A stretch of DNA of 63,341 nucleotides from Paenibacillus sp. FSL H7-0331 (lineage in GTDB: Bacteria; Bacillota; Bacilli; Paenibacillales; NBRC-103111). Where the stretch lies: positions 1-63,341 of the forward strand of contig NZ_MRTH01000041.1 of the NCBI RefSeq assembly GCF_001956045.1, written 5' to 3'. Both the position numbers and the translations under genes were made by a program. Of this stretch, positions 53,311 to 62,998 are shown in pieces. Below the pieces are notes generated by a model. The model saw nothing but the letters and a program-made list of their open reading frames with translations. It was not told the DNA's origin and did no database searches. Within the stretch, counting starts at the first letter, position 1, and each line of letters opens with the position of its first letter.

Positions 53311-53394
53311 TCTCGACCGATTATCGGCTCATTAAGAGTGCGGTGGATAATGAGCGCAGTAGTACTTATTCACCGCACTATTAGCAAGAATGTA

Positions 53395-55080
53395 TTATGA
53401 AATAACAGGCTGTGCCGCGTCCTCGCTGATCTGTTTCAACCGCTTCATAATCGGATTGGCGCCACGTCCAAAATAATCGTGCAAGGTGCAGTACTCCGCA
53501 TACAGCTTATCATAGACATCTGTATGTGCAGAATTAGGCTGGAACGTCTCTTTTCTGACTCTCGCCATCTGTTCAGCAGCATCGACGATATTATCATAGC
53601 CACCAGCCGCAGCTCCAGCTGCTACTGCGCCAAACATCGCGGCACCCAATGCCGGTGTTTGCGTGGAATCAGCGATTTTGATCTCGCGTCCGGTCACGTC
53701 CGCATAGATTTGCATCAGCAGCCGATTGCGCTGCGGCAGCCCTCCGCATGCATACAGTTCGTTCACTTTAACCCCATTGTCGTTAAAGGCATCGATAATT
53801 TTCCTTGTACCAAAGGCTGTGGCTTCAAGCAGAGCACGGTAGATTTCCTCCGGCTTCGTTTGCAGCGTGCAGCCTATCAGAAGTCCGGTTAGATCAGCAT
53901 TGACCAGCACGGAGCGGTTGCCGTTCCACCAATCAAGCGCAAGCAGCCCGGTTTCACCCGGTTGATATGCCGAAGCCTGCTGCTCTAGCCATTCATGAAC
54001 ACCGATACCCGCAGCCGACGCCGCTTGCTCGACATAAGCGGGAACTCCCTGCTCTACATACCAGGCGAATATATCCCCTACCGCCGATTGTCCTGCTTCA
54101 TAGCCGTAATACCCAGGGATAATTCCATCCTCTACAACACCGCACATGCCCTCGACCTGCTTCTCGGTTTCGTCGAGAAGCAAGTGGCATATGGATGTAC
54201 CCATCGCCATAACCAGCTTACCCGGTTCGACCACACCAACAGCAGGAACCGCAGCATGGGCATCCACATTGGCTACAGCAACCGCAGTGCCAACTCGCAG
54301 ACCCAAAGACATCGCCATTTCCTCTGTCAAACCACCCGCCTTCGTACCCAGTGGATGAATCGCTCCACGCAGCTTGGTACTTGTCAAATCCGCCAGCCGT
54401 GGATCGAGAGAACTCAGAAAATCAGAGGATGGATATCCCTGTTCCTTGTGCCATATGGCTTTATATCCGGCTGTGCAGCTATTCTTGGCGATTTGTCCGG
54501 TCATTTGGGAAATGACCCAATCGGCAGCCTCAAGAAACTGATCTGTCTGGTCATACAGCTCAGGTGCTTCATTCAAAATTTGCCATACCTTGGCGAGCAT
54601 CCACTCCGAGGAGATTTTACCCCCATAGCGGGCCAAAAATGCTTCGCCCCGCTGCTCAGCCGCCTCATTGATCCGGTTCGCTTCTTCCTGTGCAGCATGA
54701 TGCTTCCACAGCTTGACCCAGCTGTGCGGATTATCGCGATGCTGTGGATCGAAGCACAAGGGCCGACCTGCACTGTCGAGCGGCAGCATGGTGCAGGCAG
54801 TAAAATCGATCCCGATACCAATCACGTCAGCAGGATCAACACCAGACTCTCGAACGACCGCGGGAACGGACTGTCGGAGCACCTCCAAATAATCGTCAGG
54901 GTGCTGCAGCGCCCAATCCGCTTCCAGACGACGGCCCGATACGGGCAGCCGTTCATCAATAACTCCATGTGGGTACTTGGTTACATGTGTAGCAATTTCC
55001 GCACCATTCGAAATATCTACCAGCAGCGCTCTTCCTGATTCCGTACCGTAATCCACACCGATTGCATATGTTTTTTTCAT
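53395..55080 (-). CDS. araB: Ribulokinase
   Basis: A 561-residue FGGY-family kinase. The start [34 protein letters not shown] near 95, [14 protein letters not shown] near 150 and [13 protein letters not shown] near 285 match Bacillus AraB along the whole length. AraB phosphorylates L-ribulose and, less specifically, D-ribulose at C5. GGGAGG precedes the ATG. It follows fucI by 23 nt, not araA or araD. The product would then be D-ribulose 5-phosphate if FucI acts on D-arabinose. Confidence 0.9.
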   Translation of the reverse strand: MKKTYAIGVDYGTESGRALLVDISNGAEIATHVTKYPHGVIDERLPVSGRRLEADWALQHPDDYLEVLRQSVPAVVRESGVDPADVIGIGIDFTACTMLPLDSAGRPLCFDPQHRDNPHSWVKLWKHHAAQEEANRINEAAEQRGEAFLARYGGKISSEWMLAKVWQILNEAPELYDQTDQFLEAADWVISQMTGQIAKNSCTAGYKAIWHKEQGYPSSDFLSSLDPRLADLTSTKLRGAIHPLGTKAGGLTEEMAMSLGLRVGTAVAVANVDAHAAVPAVGVVEPGKLVMAMGTSICHLLLDETEKQVEGMCGVVEDGIIPGYYGYEAGQSAVGDIFAWYVEQGVPAYVEQAASAAGIGVHEWLEQQASAYQPGETGLLALDWWNGNRSVLVNADLTGLLIGCTLQTKPEEIYRALLEATAFGTRKIIDAFNDNGVKVNELYACGGLPQRNRLLMQIYADVTGREIKIADSTQTPALGAAMFGAVAAGAAAGGYDNIVDAAEQMARVRKETFQPNSAHTDVYDKLYAEYCTLHDYFGRGANPIMKRLKQISEDAAQPVIS

Positions 55081-55103
55081 AATGAATAAGTCCTCCCTAC
55101 AGT

Positions 55104-56903
55104 CTACTTCTTGCCATATAAAGGACCAAAGTTATCGCAAGCACGGAAATCGGCTCCCGTACGGTCACTCGTGCCAAAAGCATTCCAGGCACTTGGCTGG
55201 AACAAGCGTTCTTCAGCCACATTATGCATGGTAACCGGAATCCGCAGCATCGAGGCCAATGTAATCAAGTCTCCGCCGATATGCCCGTAGCTGACTGCTC
55301 CATGATTGGAGCCCCAGTTGTACATGACCGAGTACACATCTTTAAAAGCACCCGTCCCAGTCAGGTTCGGTACGAACCAGGTCGTCGGCCATGTCGGGTT
55401 GCTGCGTTGATCCAGCTTATCGTGAACATCATCCGGCAGCTCTACTGTGTAGCCTTCAGCCAGCTGCAGCACAGGTCCAAGACCTGCAATCAGATTGATT
55501 CTGGCCATCGTCACCGGCATTCCCTCGCGTGTTGTAAAATCAGTTGAAAATCCACCGCCACGAAAGAAGTCAACAGCCGGGCACCACTGGGTGGCCTCCA
55601 AAGATTGCTTCACCTCTTCGGCTGTAATGTCCCAATAAGGCTTCATCGCGGGTTGACCATCCACGCTTTGCGTGCCCGTTCCATCAAGTGCCGCTGGACC
55701 CGAGTTAATCAGATGGATAACGCCATCCTTGGCTCTACCTTCAAGCTCCTTGCCGGTTACACGCTTCACCGCTTCAGGACTCCAATACGTACGGACATCG
55801 GCAAAAATTTGCGCCGCATTCGTAAGTAAATGTCCGAACAGCATCGTAATCCCGTTCAGCGTATCATTTTCTGTTGCGATTACATAAGGCTCCCGAATGC
55901 CATTCCAATCGAACGAGCTGGACAAGATCGCCTCCATAAAATCACCATTAGGGAAGAAATCTGTCCAAGCCCGCTGACCTTGAAATCCTGCGGCTATCGC
56001 ATTGTGGCCCAGCGCTTCCTCTCCATAGCCAATGCCATCGAGCTGCGGATTGCCGATCATTAAATCTCTTGCAATCAAAGTCATTTTAACAACCGTTTCC
56101 CAGTCTTGATCCTTTTGTTCACGCGTCCGTGTCAGCTCAGGCGGATTCACATCCCCGCCCTCCTTGCAGTTCTCCTTCGTCCACACCAAAGCACGCTCAT
56201 ATTCTTCCTTATCATAAATGCCGAGCTCCATGCGGCGCACAAACTCGGTCATGTCCACATACTCGTTGCGCATTCCCAGGTAGCTTTGGAAAAAGCTCTC
56301 GTCTGCAATGCAGCCAGCGATTCCCATCGAGACAGAGCCCATCGACAGGTACGACTTGCCTCGCATCGTCGCTACAGCCAAGCCCGCTTTGGCAAATTGC
56401 AGAAGCTTCTGCTGAACATCGGGAGTAATCGTCGTATCGCCGATATCCTGTACGTCTTTGCCATAAATACTGAAGGCGGGTAGCCCCTTCTGGTTATGCG
56501 CAGCCAATGCAGCAGCCAAATATACTGCTCCCGGACGCTCAGTTCCATTAAATCCCCAGATCGCTTTAGGAATCGTTGGGTCCGTGTCGATGGTTTCTGT
56601 CGGGTAGCACCATGAAGGAGTGACTGTGATGCTGACACCAACGCCTGCACGTGCGAATTTCTCGGCTGTCCGTGCAGCTTCCGCTACGCCACCGATACAC
56701 GTATCCGCTACGACACATTCCACCGGCAATCCATTCGAATGGCGCAAATTGGACGACAAAAACTCCGCCACAGCATGTGCCATGTTCATCGTCACTTCCT
56801 CCAATGACTCCCTAATCCCGCCGCGACGACCATCAACCGCAGGACGAATACCAATTTTCGGCATACTGCCGTTCAAACGATTAACCGCTTCTACATGTTT
56901 CAT
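55104..56903 (-). CDS. fucI: L-fucose isomerase
   Basis: A 599-residue enzyme close to E. coli FucI over its whole length: [21 protein letters not shown] near residue 15, [20 protein letters not shown] near 110, [15 protein letters not shown] near 310, [11 protein letters not shown] near 340 and a C-terminal [15 protein letters not shown] segment near 560. FucI turns L-fucose into L-fuculose and also D-arabinose into D-ribulose, with manganese. GAGAGGAG precedes the ATG. It is cotranscribed with lacI-type and araB genes. The fuculokinase and fuculose-phosphate aldolase genes are absent. Confidence 0.92.
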   Translation of the reverse strand: MKHVEAVNRLNGSMPKIGIRPAVDGRRGGIRESLEEVTMNMAHAVAEFLSSNLRHSNGLPVECVVADTCIGGVAEAARTAEKFARAGVGVSITVTPSWCYPTETIDTDPTIPKAIWGFNGTERPGAVYLAAALAAHNQKGLPAFSIYGKDVQDIGDTTITPDVQQKLLQFAKAGLAVATMRGKSYLSMGSVSMGIAGCIADESFFQSYLGMRNEYVDMTEFVRRMELGIYDKEEYERALVWTKENCKEGGDVNPPELTRTREQKDQDWETVVKMTLIARDLMIGNPQLDGIGYGEEALGHNAIAAGFQGQRAWTDFFPNGDFMEAILSSSFDWNGIREPYVIATENDTLNGITMLFGHLLTNAAQIFADVRTYWSPEAVKRVTGKELEGRAKDGVIHLINSGPAALDGTGTQSVDGQPAMKPYWDITAEEVKQSLEATQWCPAVDFFRGGGFSTDFTTREGMPVTMARINLIAGLGPVLQLAEGYTVELPDDVHDKLDQRSNPTWPTTWFVPNLTGTGAFKDVYSVMYNWGSNHGAVSYGHIGGDLITLASMLRIPVTMHNVAEERLFQPSAWNAFGTSDRTGADFRACDNFGPLYGKK

Positions 56904-56916
56904 AAAAAAGCTCCTC

Positions 56917-57924
56917 TCAGGATTCCAATTTTTTGATTACAGGTTGTAAAATATCGCGAACTGCCTCTGTGCTTTCCGCACCCTTCTCCAATCGATGCAA
57001 AACCGTTCTTCCAGCCTTGATACCCAATTCGTATGGCTTTTGATCGACATACACAATGCCGGAGCGCTTGAGCAGCCTTGCCGCCTCCACTTCTCCATAC
57101 GAAGCAATCGCAATATCACCGGGAATGTCCCGACCGTTCTCGGTCAGCTCCAGCAGGGCCCCAAACGTCATTTTGTTATTGAAGGATAACAGTGCTGTCG
57201 GCGGCTTTGCCATTTGCAGAAAATAACGTACAGCCTCTCTTCCACCCGATTCCGTGAACTTGCCATCATAATCATACGCAGCCTCATGCTCCATACCAGC
57301 CTCCGTAAAAGCTTTCAGACAGCCAACAAATCGATCCTGTCCCGTGCTGACGCCCATACAGCCATTAATCACGCCGATAACGGAGTGACCCTGCAGAATT
57401 AACTGCTTCGTCAGCTCGTAGGCTCCATTCACATCATCCTCAGCTACGAGGTCAACAGCAGGTCCCGGTAAATCCAGACTTCTATCGACCAAAATAAACT
57501 GAATCCCAGCAGCCGACATTCGTGCCACCAGATCCTCATTGCCACCTGTGGTAGCCAGGACAACAGCGTCCACTCTTTTCTCGGTCATCAACTGCAGCAG
57601 CTGCGCCTCTTTCTCCGGCAGCTCATCGGAGCTGCAAAAGATCAGGTGGTAGCCGTATTCCTGAACCACATCCTCCAGCCCTCGGCATATCGTCATAAAA
57701 AATGGATTCGATATGTCCGGCAGCACAACGCCAATCGTAAAGCTTTTGTCCTGCTTCAGGCTTCTTGCAATGGCGTTAGGCTGGTATTGCAGCTTGTCGA
57801 CTGCGAGCATAACTCGATTCTTGACCTCATCGCTGACATAGCCGCTGCTGTTCAGTACCCGCGATATGGTGGCTGTAGATACGCCCGCCTCTGCGGCTAC
57901 TTGCTTGATTGTGGCCTTTGCCAT
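56917..57924 (-). CDS. LacI family transcriptional regulator
   Basis: A 335-residue repressor. The N-terminal helix-turn-helix and hinge (about 1-58) read [22 protein letters not shown] and [12 protein letters not shown]. The periplasmic-binding-like ligand domain follows, with [14 protein letters not shown] near 115 and [13 protein letters not shown] near 205. It starts the operon with fucI and araB and has two operator-like sequences over its own promoter, so autorepression and control of the whole operon are likely. TAGGAGG lies upstream of the ATG. Confidence 0.9.
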   Translation of the reverse strand: MAKATIKQVAAEAGVSTATISRVLNSSGYVSDEVKNRVMLAVDKLQYQPNAIARSLKQDKSFTIGVVLPDISNPFFMTICRGLEDVVQEYGYHLIFCSSDELPEKEAQLLQLMTEKRVDAVVLATTGGNEDLVARMSAAGIQFILVDRSLDLPGPAVDLVAEDDVNGAYELTKQLILQGHSVIGVINGCMGVSTGQDRFVGCLKAFTEAGMEHEAAYDYDGKFTESGGREAVRYFLQMAKPPTALLSFNNKMTFGALLELTENGRDIPGDIAIASYGEVEAARLLKRSGIVYVDQKPYELGIKAGRTVLHRLEKGAESTEAVRDILQPVIKKLES

Positions 57925-57949
57925 AATTGCCCTCCTAGGAGTTTTGCTC

Positions 57950-58008
57950 TGTAATCGTTTACGTAATCGATTACATATAACTATAATTTGTTTTCAAAAT
58001 CCGGTCAA
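57950..58008 (-). promoter_or_regulatory. lacI-fucI-araB promoter with tandem LacI-type operators
   Basis: On the minus strand, TTGACC (58003-58008), a 17-bp spacer and TATAGT (57980-57985). A perfect palindrome GTAATCGATTAC (57963-57974) covers the expected start of transcription, and a second, GTAATCGTTTAC (57951-57962), abuts it. Their centres are 12 bp apart. With flanks, each matches the cre consensus at 13 of 14 positions, so both the local repressor and CcpA could bind. Confidence 0.75.
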
Positions 58009-58024
58009 GTGGTTTTTATCAAAG

Positions 58025-58047
58025 AAAAAAGAGGCCTAAGAGACCTC
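58025..58047 (-). terminator. Terminator of the opuC operon
   Basis: On the minus strand, GAGGT (58043-58047) pairs with GCCTC (58031-58035), followed by TTTTTT. The stem is short, and it begins about 47 nt after the stop codon. Confidence 0.5.
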
Positions 58048-58094
58048 AATTAAATGAACAACCAGCACCTGTTTATGCAGATACACGTATAGAT

Positions 58095-58787
58095 TCAAGC
58101 TTTTGCTGATCCGTGATTCAAAGTCGGCTTTTGCTGGCGTCTCCCAGTCTTCAGCTTTTCCTGCAGCCTGCCCAGGAATATATCCGCCAATATAGCCAAG
58201 ACAGCAGCAGGAATAGCTCCAGCATAAATTTTCAGAGAGTTGCGAAGGTTTAGTCCGGAGTAAATTTCCCTGCCAAGTCCATCCCCTCCAAATAACGGAG
58301 CCAGCGTCGCCACACCGATAGCTATGACAGCAGCTACACGAAGTCCTGCCATCAGAAACGGTAATGAAAGCGGCAGTTGAACCTTTAGCAGCAGCTGCCA
58401 AGGACTCATGCCGAGTCCCTTACCAGCCTCGCTGATCCCTGCATCGACTTCCTTCAAGCCGACATAGGTGTTGCGAATAATCGGAAGCAGCGAATAAAAG
58501 AACAAACCGACTACTATCGTTTTAAAGCCCAATCCAAGGTATAACATCAATAATGCCAATAAGGCTAGACTCGGCATCACTTGAATCACATTGGCTACGG
58601 CCAATATGACGGATGCCAGTCGTTCATTGCGTGCGCTGACAACACCTAACGGTATACCGACGATGAGAGCGAGGCTAAGTCCACTGAATACCATGATGAT
58701 ATGACCCCAGGTCAAGCTTAGCAGGTGAACTGCATGGTCCTGCATATACTGAAAGAGCTCTATGATTCCATTGCCGTTCTGATTCAT
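58095..58787 (-). CDS. opuCD: Osmolyte ABC importer permease OpuCD
   Basis: A 230-residue permease with about six helices. The loop EAGKGLGMSPWQLLLKVQLP near residue 130 is the EAA loop of the ProW/OpuC group, and GDGLGREIYSGL follows. It is the second permease of a glycine betaine/carnitine/choline importer. GAGGATG precedes the ATG. It ends the opuCA-CB-CC-CD operon, in the order known from Bacillus subtilis. Confidence 0.88.
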   Translation of the reverse strand: MNQNGNGIIELFQYMQDHAVHLLSLTWGHIIMVFSGLSLALIVGIPLGVVSARNERLASVILAVANVIQVMPSLALLALLMLYLGLGFKTIVVGLFFYSLLPIIRNTYVGLKEVDAGISEAGKGLGMSPWQLLLKVQLPLSLPFLMAGLRVAAVIAIGVATLAPLFGGDGLGREIYSGLNLRNSLKIYAGAIPAAVLAILADIFLGRLQEKLKTGRRQQKPTLNHGSAKA

Positions 58788-58804
58788 TGTCTCACATCCT
58801 CAAC

Positions 58805-59731
58805 TTATTTCAGCAATCCGATTTCCTTCAAAAATTGTGCGGCTACCTCCTGTGGACTACGTTTATTCACGTCCACCTCATAGTTCAAGTCAGTCATCGC
58901 TTCGGCATCAATTTTTCCTGCCAAGGAAGTAATGACATCATTCAGTTCAGGCAGCTGCTGTAAGATATCCTTTCTAACTACTGGAGAAGCATCATAAGGC
59001 GGGAAAAATTGTTTGTCATCCTTTAAGGCCTGCAGGTTATACTGCTTGATTCCCGGATCTGTTGTGTAGGCAAGGACGACATCTACCTTTTTATCAGCAA
59101 CTGCTTGATAAACTAAGGATATTTCCATCGGAAATCTCTCTCCGAAGGCAAAGCCGTAGAACTTGGTAAAGGCTCTGTAGCCATCGTTATCTCTTTCAAG
59201 CCAGGTCGTATCTACACCGAGCTTCATCGTTTGGGCAAGCTCCTTCAAATCGGATACGGTGCTCAGCTTGTGTTGATCAGCAAGCTCCTTGCGCACGGTG
59301 AAGGCATACGTATTTTCAAAGCCATAAGGTTCAAACCATTTGAAATCAAACGTTTTGTCGAATCCCTCCTGAGCTTGCTTTAAAACCTCTTTGCGATCCT
59401 TCGTGTCTTGAATATCGAAATATCCGTTAAAAATTTCTCCCGTATACAAAGTGGCCATTTGAATGTCATTGTTCTTCATCGATTGAATGACAATCGGGCT
59501 TGCAGCGAGATCTGGTACAATTTTCACTTTTACCTTCGTGTTTTGTTCAATTAATGCTTTGTACATTTCGGCTAAAATTTTCGGTTCGGTGTAGGTTTGA
59601 GTGCCGATATTGATCGAAGCTGGCGCCGCACCCTCCTTACCGCTGCTCGCACCTTGATCACTGCATGCAGACAATACCAATGACCCCAACAATGCGACAC
59701 TAACTGTAAGCAATATCCCTTTTTTTCTCAT
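58805..59731 (-). CDS. opuCC: Osmolyte-binding lipoprotein OpuCC
   Basis: A 308-residue substrate-binding protein. The signal ends in the lipobox VLSAC (Cys near residue 23). INIGTQTYTEPKILAEMYK near 42, ATLYTGEIFNGYF near 97 and VVLAYTTDPGIKQY near 220 match the OpuCC/OsmX group, with the aromatic residues that box quaternary amines. GGAGG precedes the ATG. It collects glycine betaine, carnitine or choline outside the membrane. Confidence 0.9.
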   Translation of the reverse strand: MRKKGILLTVSVALLGSLVLSACSDQGASSGKEGAAPASINIGTQTYTEPKILAEMYKALIEQNTKVKVKIVPDLAASPIVIQSMKNNDIQMATLYTGEIFNGYFDIQDTKDRKEVLKQAQEGFDKTFDFKWFEPYGFENTYAFTVRKELADQHKLSTVSDLKELAQTMKLGVDTTWLERDNDGYRAFTKFYGFAFGERFPMEISLVYQAVADKKVDVVLAYTTDPGIKQYNLQALKDDKQFFPPYDASPVVRKDILQQLPELNDVITSLAGKIDAEAMTDLNYEVDVNKRSPQEVAAQFLKEIGLLK

Positions 59732-59773
59732 AATTCCTCCATATATATCGTTTTGATTTATTTACAAGTTCAT

Positions 59774-60457
59774 TCAAGCCTTGGTTGCGTTCAATGACGT
59801 CGTTTGAGCTTTTCGGGAAACCCTTTTTTCAATACTGCCCAGAATTCGATCAGCAAGCAGCGCCAATAGGATAGCGGAAACAGCCCCTGAAATAATAAGC
59901 TCTTTCTTATTGACACCGATACCCGAAACGATGAGTTCTCCGAGGCCCCCGGCTCCGATTAAGGCCGCTAAAGTGGTCCAGCTGATAATATAGACTGTGG
60001 TGATCCGCAAACCAGACATGATATAAGGGAAAGCCAACGGGAACTGAATGAGCAGCAAGCGCTGGCTCGCACTGTAACCCATGCCCCGGGCCGATTCCAC
60101 AATTGACGGATCGACAGCATGAAAGCCTGCATACGTATTTCGAAGAATAGGCAGTATGGAATATAGAAATAAGGCGAATATGGCCGGCTTCACCCCGATC
60201 CCCAGCAGTGGAATCAGAATGGCCAACAGCGCCAAGCTTGGAATCGTCTGAAATACATTTGTGATTGTAAAGATGAGGGTATGAAGCCATTTCATCTGAT
60301 TCTTCGCCAGAAACATACCTAACGGAACGGCAACCAACGTACCCAGAACGATAGAAACTGCAGAAATAGTCAAGTGGTCACGCGTAGCAATTAAAATATC
60401 GGGGTATCTTTCCTGTAAAAATTCAACATATTTTATAAAAAAATTAGATTGCTGCAT
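59774..60457 (-). CDS. opuCB: Osmolyte ABC importer permease OpuCB
   Basis: A 227-residue permease with six helices. VDPSIVESARGMGYSASQRLL near residue 125 and AALIGAGGLGELIVSGIG near 175 are typical of OpuCB. I set the start at ATG 60457, with a GGGGG ribosome site 8 nt upstream inside the opuCA end. It overlaps opuCA by 14 nt, which suggests coupled translation. Starts at 60463 or 60493 are possible. Confidence 0.88.
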   Translation of the reverse strand: MQQSNFFIKYVEFLQERYPDILIATRDHLTISAVSIVLGTLVAVPLGMFLAKNQMKWLHTLIFTITNVFQTIPSLALLAILIPLLGIGVKPAIFALFLYSILPILRNTYAGFHAVDPSIVESARGMGYSASQRLLLIQFPLAFPYIMSGLRITTVYIISWTTLAALIGAGGLGELIVSGIGVNKKELIISGAVSAILLALLADRILGSIEKRVSRKAQTTSLNATKA

Positions 60458-61601
60458 GGGCATCGCCCCCAATGATTTCAGAAGAATACACATCTGCCAT
60501 ATGGCTGACGACAGAACCTCTCGTGATTAGTCCAACGAAATAATGGTCATCACGTACAACGGCTAAATTGGATAATTGATATTCCGTCATCATGTTTAAG
60601 GCTACGGAAAGCGAAGTCCCTGTCAGCACAACATGTTCCACTGGCTTCATGACATCGGCTACGGTTTTGCTTTCTTCCCCATATTGATCGAGAACACGGT
60701 AAATCGATACCGATCCCTGCAGCTTGTTGTTTTTATCCACGATCAATAAGGAATCCACACGGCGCTTCTCCATCAGCTTCATGGCTGCAGCCAAACCTCT
60801 CGAAGGAGATGCAGTAGCCGGATTATCGACCATGACCTCATCAACTGTAGGAGCTTCCAACGTATTGTGTGACTGGAGTCTTTTTTGGCCAATAAAGTTT
60901 TTGACAAATTCGTTGGCGGGATGACGCAAAATCTGTTCCGGATGTCCGTTTTGAACAATCTCCCCATCCTTCATCAAAATAATCGTGTCAGCGATTTTGA
61001 TTGCTTCATCCATATCATGGGTGACGAATACGATTGTTTTTTTAATATCCTGCTGCAAACGAACCAACTCATCCTGTAATTGTTCACGACTGATGGGGTC
61101 CAGTGCACTAAAAGGTTCGTCCATCAGAATGACGTCCGGGTTTGCAGCTAAAGCTCGAATCACACCAACCCGCTGCTGCTGCCCTCCACTCAATTCTGAC
61201 GGGTAACGGTTACGGTATATATCAGGTTTTAAACCAACAAGCTCTAATAGTTCTTCAACCCTTGCCTCGATTTTGAGTTTATCCCACTTTAGAAGACGAG
61301 GTACAACACCTACATTTTGTGCAATGGTCATATGCGGGAATAAACCGATATTTTGAATGACATAACCGATCTTTCGTCTAAGCTCAATGGGATCCAATGT
61401 GGCAATATTGTCCTGATGAATCATGATTTCACCTGACGATGGGTTGATTAATCGATTGATTAATTTCATCGTGGTCGTTTTTCCGCATCCGCTCGGGCCG
61501 ATCAGTACCGTTATCTCTCCTTCCTTCAATTCCAGGTTAATATCGTTTAACACTTTGTGACCATCCTCATAAACCTTGTTAACTCCTTTAAATTTAATCA
61601 T
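60444..61601 (-). CDS. opuCA: Osmolyte ABC importer ATPase OpuCA with CBS domains
   Basis: A 385-residue ATPase. Walker A GPSGCGKTT near residue 37, signature LSGGQQQR near 135, Walker B VILMDEPFSALDP near 155 and the switch His FVTHDMDEA near 190 are intact. A C-terminal pair of CBS domains (about 255-375) would sense ionic strength or cyclic di-AMP, as in other OpuCA proteins. ATG 61601 is chosen because AAAGGTGG lies 8 nt before it. A GTG at 61613 overlaps that site. It is the first gene of the operon. Confidence 0.92.
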   Translation of the reverse strand: MIKFKGVNKVYEDGHKVLNDINLELKEGEITVLIGPSGCGKTTTMKLINRLINPSSGEIMIHQDNIATLDPIELRRKIGYVIQNIGLFPHMTIAQNVGVVPRLLKWDKLKIEARVEELLELVGLKPDIYRNRYPSELSGGQQQRVGVIRALAANPDVILMDEPFSALDPISREQLQDELVRLQQDIKKTIVFVTHDMDEAIKIADTIILMKDGEIVQNGHPEQILRHPANEFVKNFIGQKRLQSHNTLEAPTVDEVMVDNPATASPSRGLAAAMKLMEKRRVDSLLIVDKNNKLQGSVSIYRVLDQYGEESKTVADVMKPVEHVVLTGTSLSVALNMMTEYQLSNLAVVRDDHYFVGLITRGSVVSHMADVYSSEIIGGDAHAAI

Positions 61602-61685
61602 GCGGGTAACCACCTTTCGTTTTCTCTATTTGCTTCAAAATAACGTTGTTTAATCGAATCCCTCCTATTCACTCGGTAATTGTTG

Positions 61686-61707
61686 GCGCAGCCGTACAAG
61701 GCTACGC
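61686..61707 (-). promoter_or_regulatory. Hairpin in the opuC leader
   Basis: GCG-c-AGCC (61686-61693) pairs with GGCT-a-CGC (61700-61707) around a 6-nt loop. It lies within the roughly 200-nt untranslated leader. No T run follows, so it is not a terminator. Its role is unknown. Confidence 0.35.
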
Positions 61708-61814
61708 AGAGTGCAGTAGTCTTGGTACATTCGTCTTATTTGGAAACAATAGTAGAGTAGAAATCGCCAATAAAGCTAAGAAATAGGGAAGCACCGCTCC
61801 AATAAGATATTCAT

Positions 61815-61843
61815 ACTATAACAAACCAATAACCAACTGACAA
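61815..61843 (-). promoter_or_regulatory. opuC promoter
   Basis: On the minus strand, TTGTCA (61838-61843), a 17-bp spacer and TATAGT (61815-61820). The expected start, near 61808, leaves an untranslated leader of about 200 nt before opuCA. Confidence 0.65.
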
Positions 61844-61900
61844 CCTTAAATTGTAAATGAAGTTGTTTGTTGTCCGTAAATAATCGATCACTGTAATGAC

Positions 61901-61941
61901 AAAAAAGACTGTTCCATGGCCTAAAAAGCCACTAAACAGTC
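61901..61941 (-). terminator. Terminator of the GntR-RCK_C regulator gene
   Basis: On the minus strand, GACTGTT (61935-61941) pairs with AACAGTC (61907-61913), with an inner GGC/GCC pair, followed by TTTTTT. It separates the regulator gene from opuC. Confidence 0.7.
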
Positions 61942-61963
61942 CTCTGAATATATGCTTCGCTAT

Positions 61964-62590
61964 TTATTCTTCCTGTAGAGGTATATTGAGAAAACGCTCG
62001 GTTCTTTCTTGAACTTGTCCATCTCCCACGACAACAAGGACATCGTCTTCTCTAAGAATAACATGGGGGCCCGGCGAGATGGACACTTGTGTGCCTCTGC
62101 GCAGCGCTACGATGGTCGCACCTGTATTTTGCCAAAATTGAAGATTTGCGATCGTCTTACCGACAACATGAGAAATATTTGTCACCTTTATTTCCACTGG
62201 ATGGTAGGGCTTCAAATTTTGCAGTCGGTCTGATGCATTGATAATTCCGGTAAGCAGCACCTCAAATTTGGTATCGATCTCCTTTTTGTGAACCAATAGC
62301 AGCTGCAATTCCTGTTTGAGCGAGTACACCGATTTCAGGTAATTGTTCCTGGTTATATAGTCGAAAGCGTTTTGATCCGATACTATCACGATCTCTTTAC
62401 CCTGTGAAACGAAAACAATATTCTCATCCTTCAGCAGACCGATTGCTTTACGAATCGTTTCAGGGGAGACATGATATTGGCTTGCCAATAAGGAGCGGCC
62501 GGAAATTTTACTCTGGACGGGAAACTCCCCACTTACAATTCTTTGGGCAATATCGAGCGCTATTGACTTATAACCTGTGACCTCTTGCAT
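61964..62590 (-). CDS. GntR-type regulator with RCK_C domain, BusR-like
   Basis: A 208-residue protein. A GntR winged helix (about 5-75) contains SGRSLLASQYHVSPETIRKAI and a helical linker follows (about 85-120). The C-terminal part (about 128-208) ends with ATIVALRRGTQVSISPGPHVILREDDVLVVVGD, the RCK_C/TrkA-C fold. This is the layout of BusR, the cyclic di-AMP-dependent repressor of osmolyte import in lactococci and streptococci. Its position right before opuC supports the same role. ATG 62590 has AAAGG 9 nt upstream. An ATG at 62614 has no ribosome site. Confidence 0.82.
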   Translation of the reverse strand: MQEVTGYKSIALDIAQRIVSGEFPVQSKISGRSLLASQYHVSPETIRKAIGLLKDENIVFVSQGKEIVIVSDQNAFDYITRNNYLKSVYSLKQELQLLLVHKKEIDTKFEVLLTGIINASDRLQNLKPYHPVEIKVTNISHVVGKTIANLQFWQNTGATIVALRRGTQVSISPGPHVILREDDVLVVVGDGQVQERTERFLNIPLQEE

Positions 62591-62733
62591 CTTTCTCGCC
62601 CTTTCTTCGTGCATACCTGTATGTAGCTAAGGAATATGCACGCATCATACTACTTTCTGTTGATATCATAAGGTATAGAGAAAGCTTCGTGCAACACTGC
62701 AGACACTGCATAACTGGCTTTTATTTGGAAAGT

Positions 62734-62998
62734 TCACCAAACCGTGAAATAACAGTTAGAATCACCGGATTTGGCAGCCAGCACCGCTAACCGCCGGACG
62801 TTAATATTGGTCAAATTTAATGCTGCACATTGTGGTGGCAAATCGCCTATAACGACACGGTTTAACCCATTGCGGTCAGCAAAAATCGGACCCTCGGCGC
62901 AGTATTGTATTGGACCGCACCATTGTTCAATCCATTGTATTATGTAGGAGATAACGTTCTTGTGTTCCTCAACCCTCACCGACTTAAGGCTGGATTGT
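62734..62998 (-). pseudogene. Remnant of a glycoside hydrolase family 4 gene
   Basis: About 88 codons, open from near the insertion-element end to a stop at 62734. The stretch ADRNGLNRVVIGDLPPQCAALN continues with LTNINVRRLAVLAA. This matches the C-terminal region of MelA-type GH4 alpha-glycosidases, which need NAD and manganese. Complete enzymes have about 430-450 residues, so the first 350 or so are missing, and the end after SGDSN also departs from the family. It is almost certainly dead. The first in-frame start (GTG 62979) has no ribosome site. Confidence 0.65.

Noticed and set aside
53995..55038. 347-codon plus-strand frame antisense to araB
   Set aside because: AraB is intact on the other strand, and the antisense product has no family features.
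58036..58401. 121-codon minus-strand frame overlapping opuCD
   Set aside because: It is in another frame of the same strand as a clear permease gene and runs through its terminator.
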